Part shown: piece by piece, positions 17,301-26,019 of the stretch
Position numbering within the stretch: the stretch's first letter is position 1
Layout of the letters: every line of letters begins with the position of its first letter
NCBI RefSeq assembly: GCF_000003815.2
Contig: NC_049980.1
Location: 27,258,434-27,322,433, forward strand
Direction of reading: 5' to 3'
DNA from: Branchiostoma floridae
Taxonomy: Eukaryota; Chordata; Leptocardii; Amphioxiformes; Branchiostomatidae
DNA length: 64,000 bases
Program-made: the position numbers and the translations under genes
The notes under the pieces: model-generated
The model's input: only the letters and a program-made list of their open reading frames with translations
Told to the model about the DNA's origin: nothing
The model's database searches: none

Positions 17301-19339
17301 GAAGCAATGTTTCCAAATGACACCTTACGAGCTTGGGTCTCAAGAAATAATGAAAACCACAAAAATAAAACTACTACAAATATCTTTGGACTCTATGCAG
17401 TGTGGCAGTTGGTTCAGCCAAAAACTATTAAAAAAAGTTATTTGTGCACATGTCTCTTATCATTCAATTTCTTGAACAAGCTGTTACCTCAACTGTAGGA
17501 AGCAAGTATCAGAACTACTGTAAATTTGTTATTTTTTACAGGGACTTAATTTTGCAGTAGGGAGGGAAGTGATGTTTTCACAGTGTTTCAAGTACAGGGT
17601 TGAAACAACTCTGTTGGATTGGTAGAGATGCAATGGAAACGGTGTCATGATTTTGCGGTGGGGGGGTCACAGTAAAATCCATGAAAATAAAACCAAGGGA
17701 AACATTTCAAGATTTCCAGTAAGCTAAAAGCAGCTCCAAAAGGACAGATTAAATATCTATCGTGTTACGTACATGTCCATCTCATTGTAAAGATATGATA
17801 ATGATTTAAGCTTTACTTTACAGTTGAAATCTTTCATACCTGCGCTGTAATTGGCTTTGCAAAGGTATGAATGATTCTATCAACTGTAGATGAAATTTAT
17901 CCGACCAGATAACATACCAAGTCGTAGGAAGACCTGTTAGCTGTCACAAAACTAATCTTGAAGTTTGTACAGAAGAGGGCCCCAGAAATGCCATGGTTGA
18001 AGTCATCGGTCGAGTCAAACTTCAGAACGTTGTGGCCTTCAGCTATCACCAGTTCCCCTAGAGAGAAAAGGCAAACAAAATTGATCTACCACATTTGTGC
18101 AAGGATTGACTTAATAGGTGACTATCACCTTTTCAAGCCTGTAAGGTTTGATCAACTCAAACCAGGACTCTTATTTTTGATAATAAGTGTGGTAACGTTA
18201 GGTAGGTACTCATTTTCACTTTCAACATAAAGTTGAGTGAATGCATGATCGGTTAGACTTATATATAGACATAATATTCACCCTTTTTGCTTCAGTTAAC
18301 CAACTTGGCTCAGTCACCTCCTGGTCAACTCAGCCCAACACCCAAGTGAACCAAGTTGTTGGGTGAAGATGGTCTGATTAGCCATGGGCCAAGTTGGTTA
18401 AGAGCCAATAAGCCTGACATCCCTACAAAATGGACTTGTGATGTGGCATACTCTGCTTAGTTGATTTTTCTTCTACTATTAGTCCTACTAATCTTTCTAT
18501 CAAAATTAAGGCAAACACAGGCACTCTTAGTCTTTAAAATATGTCATTTATATGTTTTTGATGAGCGTCATGAAAATAATAGATGTAACATTACACTGTA
18601 ATTTTCATATCAATCATAATCATTCCATTCAAGGTTGTCAACGAAGATGTCACAAAGATTTAACCAAAGAGGCTATATAGAGAATCACGTTCTTCATAAT
18701 TCCTTTAATACCCTTCAGACCTACTGTAACGCTACTACAAGCTCGCTTTTGACACATCATATAACAGAATACAATATTATTATTTAAAGTCTTTCTCATT
18801 TACAGGAATAGCTATATCAATTTCTATACACTTATGATGTATAAAAATTGATACACAAAGATATGATATACTAACAGATTTCTGGGGACAGGCTTATCAC
18901 GTTGCATGCTGTTAAGTCTGCCAGGAAACCATTAAAAACCTCAGACAGGATATACGTAATTTATAGTTTGAGCAAGGAGGTTAAAGAAAGAGTTTAACCT
19001 CCTTGGTTTGAGAAAAAGCGAAGTCAAAACGTTGTTTGAAAGTTACCTGGAAGGAGCTTTGGTTCCAGAGGACCACCAAAGACTTCGCTGGCAATTTTCT
19101 TCACGTCCTAAAGGAAACAATACAGTACAAAATTAATCTCCATATATATAAATCTATAAATCGTTCTACACAACAATGCCGCGCGCCCAAATCATACACA
19201 GACACATGCGGGTAGAAATTTATATCAGGTGTTTGACCGCGAAAAATTCCTAGCAAAAACTAGACACCTTTTTCTGGACTTCTGGCTCCGCTTTCTCCAC
19301 TTCGTTCATGTTGACGTAAGACTTGAATCCTCCGGACAT
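6441..19339 (-). CDS. Myotubularin-related pseudophosphatase, MTMR10/MTMR12-like
   Basis: Minus-strand exons in coding order: 19339-19268 (ATG at 19339), 19107-19047, 18057-17918 (donor at 17934 also possible), then an assembly gap region, 14792-14714, 14484-14428, 14165-14075, 13632-13515, 13067-12980, 12521-12432, 10202-10072, 9700-9622, 9072-9002, 8672-8494, 7873-7719, 7149-6441 (TGA). Seen: PH-GRAM pieces (LLPGELVIAEG, CTNFKISFVT, DFRILPFSF), then myotubularin-fold signatures SLDLLFAFEY, LSGWRVSFAN, PEQFIVPSSLSDHDL, LWSWSHQNGSALV, GRDLSCVVASLVQVILD and the C-terminal PVWDWSLQFSDQDRLLFNNP and FPYSPIGSM. Known: active myotubularins carry CSDGWDR. Here the site reads REYDGRD with no Cys, as in MTMR10/12, which partner active 3-phosphatases. 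Phases agree throughout except for one apparent extra base near 12483. About 30 PH-GRAM residues are missing, probably inside the N gap. MTMR10 and MTMR12 are not separable here. Confidence 0.92.
7601..7645 (-). other. Duplicated mini-exon inside the last MTMR10/12-like intron
   Basis: The stretch 7590-7655 is a near copy of 7708-7773, the 3' end of the neighbouring exon with its splice donor. Read on the minus strand it encodes VPLFATFLFHSERD, against VPLFATFLFNSERD in the real exon (one Asn-to-His change), and keeps the donor ACAG|gtcagt. An AG precedes it at 7647-7646, giving a possible 45-nt exon that preserves frame when joined between the flanking exons. Whether it is spliced in is unknown. 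Confidence 0.6.
8291..8493. mobile_element. MITE-like foldback, family B, abutting an MTMR10/12-like splice donor
   Basis: Inverted repeat: arms include GGTAACCTATATCCATG on the left and CATGGATATAGGTTACC on the right, plus GGATATCAAGTTGACGG against GTCGACTTGATATCC inside. A second copy lies at 37205-37429. The right terminus (GTAACACTAGTTCAC on the minus strand) begins exactly at the GT donor of the intron following the exon 8672-8494. Confidence 0.8.
10760..10930. repeat. Dispersed repeat, family K (copy 1)
   Basis: On the minus strand it reads CCCATTGAATGCTGGGAGAT followed by ATGGGGCACTATGGGT. Related stretches occur at 32510-32730 and 56116-56340. It lies in an intron of the MTMR10/12-like gene. 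The family is not named here. Confidence 0.6.
12575..12660. repeat. CT/CTCA microsatellite
   Basis: Low-complexity run of CTCT with CTCACTCACTCA interruptions, in the intron just upstream (on the minus strand) of the exon at 12521-12432. It produces an artefactual Ser/Leu-rich reading frame. Confidence 0.95.
13174..13349. mobile_element. Pogo/Tigger-like MITE, family C (copy 1)
   Basis: Begins TAGTAGAAACCAGATAATTG and ends CAATTGAACGGCTTCTAATG, inverted termini, with an internal TGTACGGAATCCCAAAG stretch shared with the copies at 25522-25699 and 54845-54997. The CAGTRGAAGCC terminus next to TA resembles pogo/Tigger inverted repeats; that assignment is inference. Confidence 0.7.
14313..14389. 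repeat. (GT)n microsatellite
   Basis: About 38 uninterrupted GT dinucleotides in the intron between the MTMR10/12-like exons 14484-14428 and 14165-14075. It explains the poly-His-Thr and poly-Cys-Val spurious frames. Confidence 0.98.
14963..15696. other. Assembly gap (734 N)
   Basis: Run of N. It lies inside the MTMR10/12-like gene between exons 17918 and 14792. The GRAM-domain residues expected between FKISFVT and WNGKKKRLPAG were not found in flanking sequence, so at least one exon is probably hidden here. Confidence 0.99.
15905..16103 (+). repeat. Tandem duplication, 2 copies of about 99 bp
   Basis: Both copies contain TTGTATTCTCAGTGACTGTG, AAAGATCATGGCACACCAGT and TAGATACATGTTG. They lie in the MTMR10/12-like intron just beyond the N gap. 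Noncoding as far as can be seen. Confidence 0.85.
18973..19005. repeat. Short hairpin CAAGGAGGTTAAA / TTTAACCTCCTTG (site 1)
   Basis: Thirteen-base perfect arms around a short spacer, in an intron of the MTMR10/12-like gene. Similar hairpins occur at 20610-20643 and 40016-40035. Confidence 0.85.
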
Positions 19340-19460
19340 GCTTAGGATCTTTTATCTGCCCGCCAAATCGCCTAAATACGTCTGAACATAACGGAAAACT
19401 TCCGAAAGTGCGGCTTCACGTCGCAACATGAATAGATTCCGCCATGTTGGATGTGTCAGC
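19340..19460 (-). promoter_or_regulatory. Probable promoter of the MTMR10/12-like gene, YY1-type site
   Basis: Lies immediately upstream of the ATG at 19339. It contains CCGCCATGTTGG at 19439-19450, matching the YY1 consensus CCGCCATnTTG common at metazoan housekeeping promoters. No TATA box was seen. It is locally GC-richer than the flanks. Whether it is bidirectional cannot be judged because of the N gap at 19573. Confidence 0.5.
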
Positions 19461-19572
19461 CTCGCTGTGGGGTTGGGTGGGGCGGTCAAAGGTCGTCTGG
19501 CCGGGATAGTCAAGCAGATGTGTGGTGAAAGGAAAAGTCAGAAAAAAAGCAACTTTGTATCAGGTCCTCCTA

Positions 19573-19885
19573 NNNNNNNNNNNNNNNNNNNNNNNNNNNN
19601 NNNNNNNNNNNNNNNNNNNNNNNNNNNNNNNNNNNNNNNNNNNNNNNNNNNNNNNNNNNNNNNNNNNNNNNNNNNNNNNNNNNNNNNNNNNNNNNNNNNN
19701 NNNNNNNNNNNNNNNNNNNNNNNNNNNNNNNNNNNNNNNNNNNNNNNNNNNNNNNNNNNNNNNNNNNNNNNNNNNNNNNNNNNNNNNNNNNNNNNNNNNN
19801 NNNNNNNNNNNNNNNNNNNNNNNNNNNNNNNNNNNNNNNNNNNNNNNNNNNNNNNNNNNNNNNNNNNNNNNNNNNNNNNNNNNNN
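19573..19885. other. Assembly gap (313 N)
   Basis: Run of N just upstream of the MTMR10/12-like promoter region. Any reading frame crossing it is meaningless. Confidence 0.99.
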
Positions 19886-20049
19886 GCTGGGGATATGCAA
19901 ATTGGATAGCCAATGAGCTTATTATACGTCAAATTTTCCCATCCGATGTCTATTCTACTAGATGAAATGGAGAGATAGTCAAACATTTCGTCTCCAAATT
20001 ATAAAAAAAATTGCATATGCTCGAAGGATGGCACGTCGCTTATAGTCAT

Positions 20050-20273
20050 TATACCCCTGTCACATTTCACGAAAATCGATCGAGTCTGCGACAATCGCCC
20101 GATCCTCGCTTATAATAATAACTTTATTGTATAACAATTGTACAAGGTACAAAGTACTAGTATGGCGGTTTTCAGGTGAAAATGCGCGCAACCCTCTGTC
20201 GGTCTTAAAAGTTAAATGTGGCCGACCTTCCAGCGATACGCCCGAAGATCGTGGATAATGTGACAGGGGTATA
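20050..20273. mobile_element. MITE with CCCCTGTCACA termini, containing an AT-rich tail-like segment
   Basis: Starts TATACCCCTGTCACAT and ends ATGTGACAGGGGTATA, with CGAAAATCGATCG against CGATACGCCCGAAGATCGTG further in. The interior holds TAATAATAACTTTATTG (about 20109), resembling a minus-oriented retrotransposon 3' tail, so one element may be nested in another. Confidence 0.75.
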
Positions 20274-20483
20274 GTATTTACCTGCCGTTTTGCCAGTGTG
20301 ACCCACATATACCATGCTAGTCTTTGTAAGTTTAGTGCCCATTTCCGCACGATATGTACATTCAACCACTTTTTTTTTTTTGTATCTTAGTATGACTGGT
20401 GTGAACCACCATATCTTAGAATTTAGATTACTTACCTATATTTAGACCACATTCAGTAATTTCATGTATTGGATCTTTGTTCA

Positions 20484-20532
20484 CTTGCAATTAGCCCCAT
20501 GGGCATGAATTTGCAATAAAACATTATTATTG
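20484..20532 (+). mobile_element. LINE-like 3' tail fragment
   Basis: TTGCAATTAGCCCCATGGGC and a terminal GCAATAAAACATTATTATTG resemble the hairpin plus (TTA)n-type tails of invertebrate non-LTR retrotransposons. No coding part is present. Assignment is by resemblance only. Confidence 0.45.
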
Positions 20533-20609
20533 TAATCGGAAACCAGCGCAATACTAGTATAATATTCTCCAACTTGAATTTTAGAATAGCAGAATTTGGC
20601 CAAATAGAC

Positions 20610-20643
20610 CAAGGAGGTTAAATACTAGTATGTAACCTCCTTG
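20610..20643. repeat. Short hairpin CAAGGAGGTTA (site 2)
   Basis: CAAGGAGGTTAAATACTAGT followed by ATGTAACCTCCTTG forms a near-perfect hairpin. Flanked on both sides by AATAGACC, which may be a target duplication. Confidence 0.85.
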
Positions 20644-21302
20644 AATAGACCGATACACACACCAGCGATCACCAGCTAGGAAAATTTAATAGCACAGATC
20701 GCAAACTTTAGTCATGGCCACCGACCAACTCCTCTAGTGTGTTTATCTGTCAATTTGGCCAATTTCTTCTATTTCCAGCTAGTTTGGGCCACGCGCGCAC
20801 GTGCATGGCTTGTAAGTGATGACCGCGCCCATCTGACCGCGCCTTGTAGGATGACGCACAAAGCCACGTGCCCGTACTGAGTCTAACTTTGTGTAACTGC
20901 ACGGTTTTAGCAAGGACGTTATATGAATCTCAAAGCAGATGTTGGAAAGAAAAATTATTTCAAAAAGTCTATTTCTTTTGACGCCTGAAATTTAAATAGA
21001 TACCCGACACTTTCTAATACACGGTGCCGCTCGTTTTAGGTCACTTTCAGAAATGAGGAATGCAAGAACATACAAGACCATACAATGCCCTACAGGACAT
21101 ATCTGAGCCGGGGCTCACTACCAGCTCAATTACCTCAATATTCTCCGATTCCCCAAGGGCGTTTTGTGGCCACGCGCGTGACGAGTGAGTGATAGCATGA
21201 TGACCGGTCGCGCCCTGTAATGTGACCTACTTCTTCAAACAACGTGCCCATGATGTAACAAAGCCACGTGGCCGTAGATCTTACCGTTGTGCAAGATTTC
21301 TC

Positions 21303-21434
21303 TCCAAGCAGAAGTTGGCGGGAAAATCGTGGCCTTTTCCTCATACACCGTATTTTTTTCGACCGTTGGTGGGAAGGCTGGTCGAAAAAAAATACGGCAT
21401 AAGGTCACGATTTTCCCACCAACCTCTGCTTGGA
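21303..21434. mobile_element. Large foldback (arms of about 58 bp) inside the CACGTG repeat cluster
   Basis: Left arm begins TCCAAGCAGAAGTTGGCGGG, right arm ends CCCACCAACCTCTGCTTGGA. Inner arms GTATTTTTTTCGACC and GGTCGAAAAAAAATAC flank a loop of about 15 bases. It sits between two direct copies of the surrounding unit (21136-21258 and 21464-21600). Confidence 0.85.
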
Positions 21435-22059
21435 CTCCGAGTAGGCCGAAGTCCGGCTCATTAATTCAATATTCTCCGATTCCCAAAGGACGTTTATGTG
21501 GTTTTGGCCACACACGTGACGAGTGAGTGATATCATGATAACCGGTCGCGACCTGTAATGTGACTTACTTCTTCAAACAACGTGGCCATGATGTAACATT
21601 TTGTGCTTGCATGCTCATTGCATGAATGCACGATTGTCAATGGTTAAATAAAAATATAGATAAAACACTAGTAGATATAATGATTTATTTATATCAGTAT
21701 AAATAAAGGTGAACTGAACTGGACTGAACTAAAGGACTATATCTGTCTTGCCTATAAATTATGCGGCTCGTCACTCTCCTTTATTTTATAAGACCACTTG
21801 TCCTAAGACGATCGAAATCTCTAGGTATTATTGTTTGCCGAACCTCTGCTTGGAGATTGGCATATGGTCAAACATGTTACTACTAGTACATGTACTATGT
21901 CTACTATGTATGATAAGAAAACGGTAAACGGCCGAAGGCAGTCTACATATACGACCCATATACGGAAGCTTGTCCTGACCAGCGTGACCCACATATATTG
22001 TAATTTGAAACTCAATATTTCTCCCATCCCCGTAGGGCGCGTTTTGTGGTTTTGGCCAC

Positions 22060-22125
22060 GCACGTGATGGCTAATTTCCGGGCACGTGATGGCTAATTTC
22101 CAGGCACGTGATGGCTAATTTCCAG
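22060..22125 (+). repeat. Three tandem 22-bp repeats with CACGTG
   Basis: The unit GCACGTGATGGCTAATTTCC plus two bases is repeated three times almost perfectly, placing three CACGTG cores one every 22 bp, about two helical turns. Confidence 0.95.
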
Positions 22126-22776
22126 GCAGATTTCGGTGCCATAAGATAGTACAGTATGAAAGCTGAGCAAGGAATATAGCTGGCCAAATAGACCGCCCGG
22201 ATGACTCCCTTCGGTCGGTTACTACTATACTCCTTGGATAGATTTAATACTATCTTTAATATGGCACGTACCGGTTAGGTAATTCTGCCTTGAGTTACGT
22301 GAATGCCGCGCCCTCTAGGGCTAGTGTAGAGACTGGGAGCTGTGCTTATTCAAACAAGGTGACTATGGCTATGTAACAAAGCATGGCACGTGGCGCTAAG
22401 CAAGCAGATCTAAGGGGACAATGAGATAGTATCCAAGATGAAGAGTAATGTCCAACTGGCCTCATGAGTCCTGACCTACTTCTTACAACAACGTGCACGT
22501 GAGTTCAGCATGATGTAACAAAACCACGTGACCGTAACCCTACCCTTGTATAATCTCCAAGCAGATGTCTGAAGGAAGGAAATTAAATGAAAAAAGGCAG
22601 TTTCTTTATCAAATCTCATTGATATTTATTGGCTGTTTATGGCCATTGATCACATATGGTGTTCTTTTCTTTTGAAACGGAAACTTGGAGCTGGAAATTA
22701 AATTGAAAGCGATTTTACTTCCAATATCTGCTTGGAGTTACGAGATTTCATCATAGTTGGTGTGCTCCGGACGTAA

Positions 22777-22883
22777 CGCGCACGCGCAGATACACAACCA
22801 TTGTGTAAGACTCTGGGATGATTGACGTGATTTTTGACACTTAGCGCACGCGCAGAGGGGCGACGCCAGATCGCGCATGCGCT
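22777..22883 (+). promoter_or_regulatory. Promoter-like cluster of three NRF1-type sites
   Basis: CGCGCACGCGCA at 22777-22788, AGCGCACGCGCA at 22843-22854 and CGCGCATGCGCT at 22872-22883 all fit the NRF1 core GCGCAYGCGC. This is a local CpG-dense island in AT-rich surroundings. It is followed by a possible noncoding first exon ending at a CAG|gtagga donor (exon end 23024). The next plus-strand gene is the SDR at 29550, so the inferred job is that gene's promoter with a 6.5 kb first intron. Confidence 0.6.
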
Positions 22884-23024
22884 GTGAGGGCCTGCCACCG
22901 GAGACACACACGCTTCCGTGTCCGCACACCGGCGTCTTGATCCGAACAAGAAACAGCGTGCTCCTCAAGAAAAGTCTGCGCTACTCAGAGCTTCTCTGCA
23001 AGATTAACAGTCAAGTCAAACCAG
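22884..23024 (+). other. Putative noncoding first exon of the SDR gene
   Basis: GC-richer stretch directly after the NRF1-type sites, ending at the donor CCAG|gtagga. The ATG-initiated frame inside it (from 22877) shows no recognisable domain. The acceptor CTCCAG|CGAC at 29545, four bases before the SDR ATG, is a natural partner. Transcription and splicing are inferred. Confidence 0.4.
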
Positions 23025-24815
23025 GTAGGACCAGATCTTTTGTCTGGATCAAAATATTATTGCCAATGCCTTGTGTGAACGTCAACATTATGTAACGTGC
23101 GTTGAGCCCCTTTTTATGATCCAGGCTCAACCTCGGCTCGGGTCACTGTGTCACGTTGTTGTAAGTGGCACAGCGTTGTGTAAGTTCGAGCAAGGACTTG
23201 GTTCGAGGTTTCTAACACGAGTAAATGAGCTTTATATCGGTAGATTTACTCTAGTCTGGAGACACGGACACGTGAACGAAGCATGACGAGGGAAAGGGGG
23301 AGGGGTGCGCAGAAAAACCGGCTTTGCTGCATATCATGAGTTTGCAATAATTTTTTCGGCCTTCTGTTTCTCAAAGTGCTGAAAGAGTCGTGATCAAGGG
23401 TTCGGTGGGAGCCAGGAAGTTCAAATCACATGTAGTGTAAATCTTAAAATGTTTGCAAAATATTCATTTCCACCGTACAACATAATACTATTTTTTTGTT
23501 TCAAATACTAATTAATTCAGGGCACTGGTAAAACCTCCTTCTTGGTAAAACCTCCTTTCCTGTCCTAATATGAATGAAATAAATGTGTTTACCGTATCAT
23601 CCCTCCTTGCTACTAGCATATGGCATGTTCATTCAGTGTTTGTTTTGAATACGAAATAATGTGGAGGAAGTTAATTACAAATTCATGCCGGGCAGCTAGT
23701 ATTGTTGGTACAACGATAGACCAGTCTACAGGTGGATAATTTTATGAGTTTATTTGATAACACTCATTAACATCTCCGGCCCAGATTTGTTATCTTTTCC
23801 TGATTAAGATGATTTTGCAGCTTTGAAAGTTGTTGTTTTTTCATACTGATGAACAATCCAACTCAAGGGAGCTAACATTATATAATTAACATTATATAAC
23901 ATTACTTTTTCAAACATAGAATTCTCATGTAACAGATGTTACATCACAGGGTCACATTTTTCAAGTTAGGAATAGCTAAATTAGAATTTTGTAATCCGGA
24001 TACATATTTACAAATCCTAAAACTTTGTATTTCACTTTGAATTATTTCTGTGTAAGTTTTTTTTTTACTTGCAGAAACCCCCTCATTGTATCTAAGTAAA
24101 ACACTTGCCTGTTAAAAATGCAAAGTCATGATACCATGACAATGGTGAATACCTGCTGATGAAATTATGTTATGTTACATCATCTCAGCAGCCACACCTT
24201 TCAGCTTTGCATTTGGTTAAGAGGGGATTGGTTCTTTGAGGAGTTTTATAAGTGTGTTTGCTCAAGTTTGTCCTTTTCCTCCTTGTCTTAATGGAGATGG
24301 AGCAAAAAAAGCCCAGACTGATGCAATAATGATAACGGCATTTTCAAGTGACTCAGCATAAAAGCCGCTGTCAGAAGAAAGACTCCTAATACTATTGTTA
24401 CACGCCCCCTTTATATCATCTTAGGAAAGCGTGACACACAGACACACAGACAATAGATAGCCTCCGGGCAGGTTTACAGGTGTGCCTTTTTGTCTTACTG
24501 TAATTTCACTTATTTTCAAAGGGAACTAGTTTTGACATAAAAGGGAAAGGAGTTTATCAAAGTTTTTTTTTAAACACTGAACAAAACTATTGGAGAAAAA
24601 CTGTGAAAGCTTAAAAGTTTGTGCATGAAACAATTGTAAGGGATGTTCACGGTGGAGAGGTCATAGCAAAAATTAAGCCACTGCAAATATTTCTCTGATT
24701 GTGTATCCAGTTCAGTTTTGAACAGTACCCAGGTAAGGAGGCTTAGCAATTGCCTCTTCATTTTGTTGCTAGCAAACTGGTACCTTGCCCATCCCTTTGT
24801 TAGGATTGGTTCACT

Positions 24816-24960
24816 CGTGTGTACATATTCAAGTCTGTATGAGCTCTATATGGAGTTCTTAGTCTCTACCAGGCTTTACAGGTAGCTGATGAAATAGAAG
24901 CAATTGCACAGAATCACAGCCAGAAAACATGCCAGAGGAGTTAGCTGCCCAAGGAGTAAT
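24816..24960. mobile_element. Partial copy of MITE family J
   Basis: Shares with 46056-46365 the order: CATATTCAAGTCTGTATGAG, then CTACCAGGCTTTACAGGT, then a rat..cAGAGGAGTTAGCTG-like centre. Only the left half is evident here. Confidence 0.6.
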
Positions 24961-25521
24961 TGGTTTTCTACCAGCTGTGGTGCAAAGATAATGGATATCC
25001 TCATAGTTTTACAAGTAATGCTTATTCATGGTGTCGTGACTTGGCAAAAATCAAACCATAGCCAACATACAGTGATGGATGGTGCCTAGGTAACATATCC
25101 AGAAGCCTAACAGCCTCACACCACAGATTGTATTTGACTATCACCTATTGAGATATGCATCACTGAGACAATATTAGCATAAGTTGATAAGTGCCAAATG
25201 CTAATGCCCTGTCACCATTGTGTATAATCAGTCAACATCTGTCACCTGGTCTAAATGATTAATACACACGAACCGTTTAACAATCTACTGTTCTCGTAGA
25301 TATGGTTCTTTTTGCTCCCCACAAAGCTCTCTTGGGAGATCACTGATTGGTTTATTAAAAGCGTTACCTTGGTGCAAACATCTAGTTAACATATACAAAC
25401 TTGGTAACCAAGATAGCCTTTGGTTGGTAATCTAGATTCAACTTTCTTTCTACCTGATAAAATAATTTGATACATCTCATTCTATCGATAAATTCAATTA
25501 CATTCTATCGATAAATTCAAT

Positions 25522-25699
25522 TACAGTGGAAGCCGCTTAATTGCACACCCAAGTTGCCAGCGAATCCCGTGCAATTATCCGGCATGTGCGATAATGCGAA
25601 GTTACCCATGTGGACCGCAACGCCACAGGATTTTGGGATTCCGTGCAATTGACCGAAGTGTGCATTTATCCGACATGCAATTAACTGGCTTCCACCGTA
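25522..25699. mobile_element. Pogo/Tigger-like MITE, family C (copy 2, best preserved)
   Basis: Flanked by TA on both sides. Termini CAGTGGAAGCCGCTTAATTG and CAATTAACTGGCTTCCACCG are inverted repeats. The interior carries GGAATTCCG-type palindromic sequence and GTGCAATTATCC. No transposase is present. Confidence 0.8.
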
Positions 25700-25704
25700 T
25701 AAAT

Positions 25705-25830
25705 ATAATCTCCAGGCATATCTTGCGGCATAAGGAGTAGTTTAGCTGGCCAAAGAGTGTTCTGAGCCACTGGAACACTCCTTGGCCAGCTAAACTCCTT
25801 ATGCCACAGGTAGATCTGCCTGGAGATTAT
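25705..25830. mobile_element. Foldback element with long arms
   Basis: Left arm ATAATCTCCAGGCA...GGCATAAGGAG and TTTAGCTGGCCAA, right arm TTGGCCAGCTAAACTCCTTA and TGCCTGGAGATTAT. Arms total about 55 bp around a short TGAGCCACTG loop. It starts six bases after the family C MITE, so two elements lie back to back. Confidence 0.85.
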
Positions 25831-26019
25831 CCTTGCAAGGAGCTTTCATCAATGATGATGATGAATAATAGGTGCTAATGGTCCTTGGCTTTCCTTACTC
25901 CTCACCTCAGCTCACCACTCTACCCAGTCATAAACAGGTATCTGACTTTGGGTTGGTTTAGTCACCTGGTGATACTTAAAATGTTAAACCCTATACTTAG
26001 TAAGTAATGGGGTAAGGTA

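Larger units (their letters stand above)
20700..22740. repeat. Cluster of diverged CACGTG-bearing repeats
   Basis: Several diverged copies of one unit run through this intergenic stretch. Landmarks are TATTCTCCGATTCCC (21140, 21470), GACGAGTGAGTGAT (21180, 21520), CTTCTTCAAACAACGTG (21230, 21570), GATGTAACAAAGCCACGTG (21252, with variants near 20860, 22370 and 22510) and TCCAAGCAGA (21303, 22555; inverse at 21424, 21843, 22728). Each unit carries a CACGTG E-box-like core, so that hexamer recurs well above expectation. No gene was recognised. Confidence 0.7.

Noticed and set aside
19428-19986. Open frames across 19573-19885, including one starting MNRFRHVGCVSLAVG
   Set aside because: Mostly N. 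The ATG region overlaps a YY1-type promoter site; no domain and no evidence for a divergent gene, although an exon hidden by the gap cannot be excluded.
22698-22968. Cys/Arg-rich minus-strand frames at the NRF1 cluster
   Set aside because: Composition effect of CpG-rich promoter DNA; no family resemblance.
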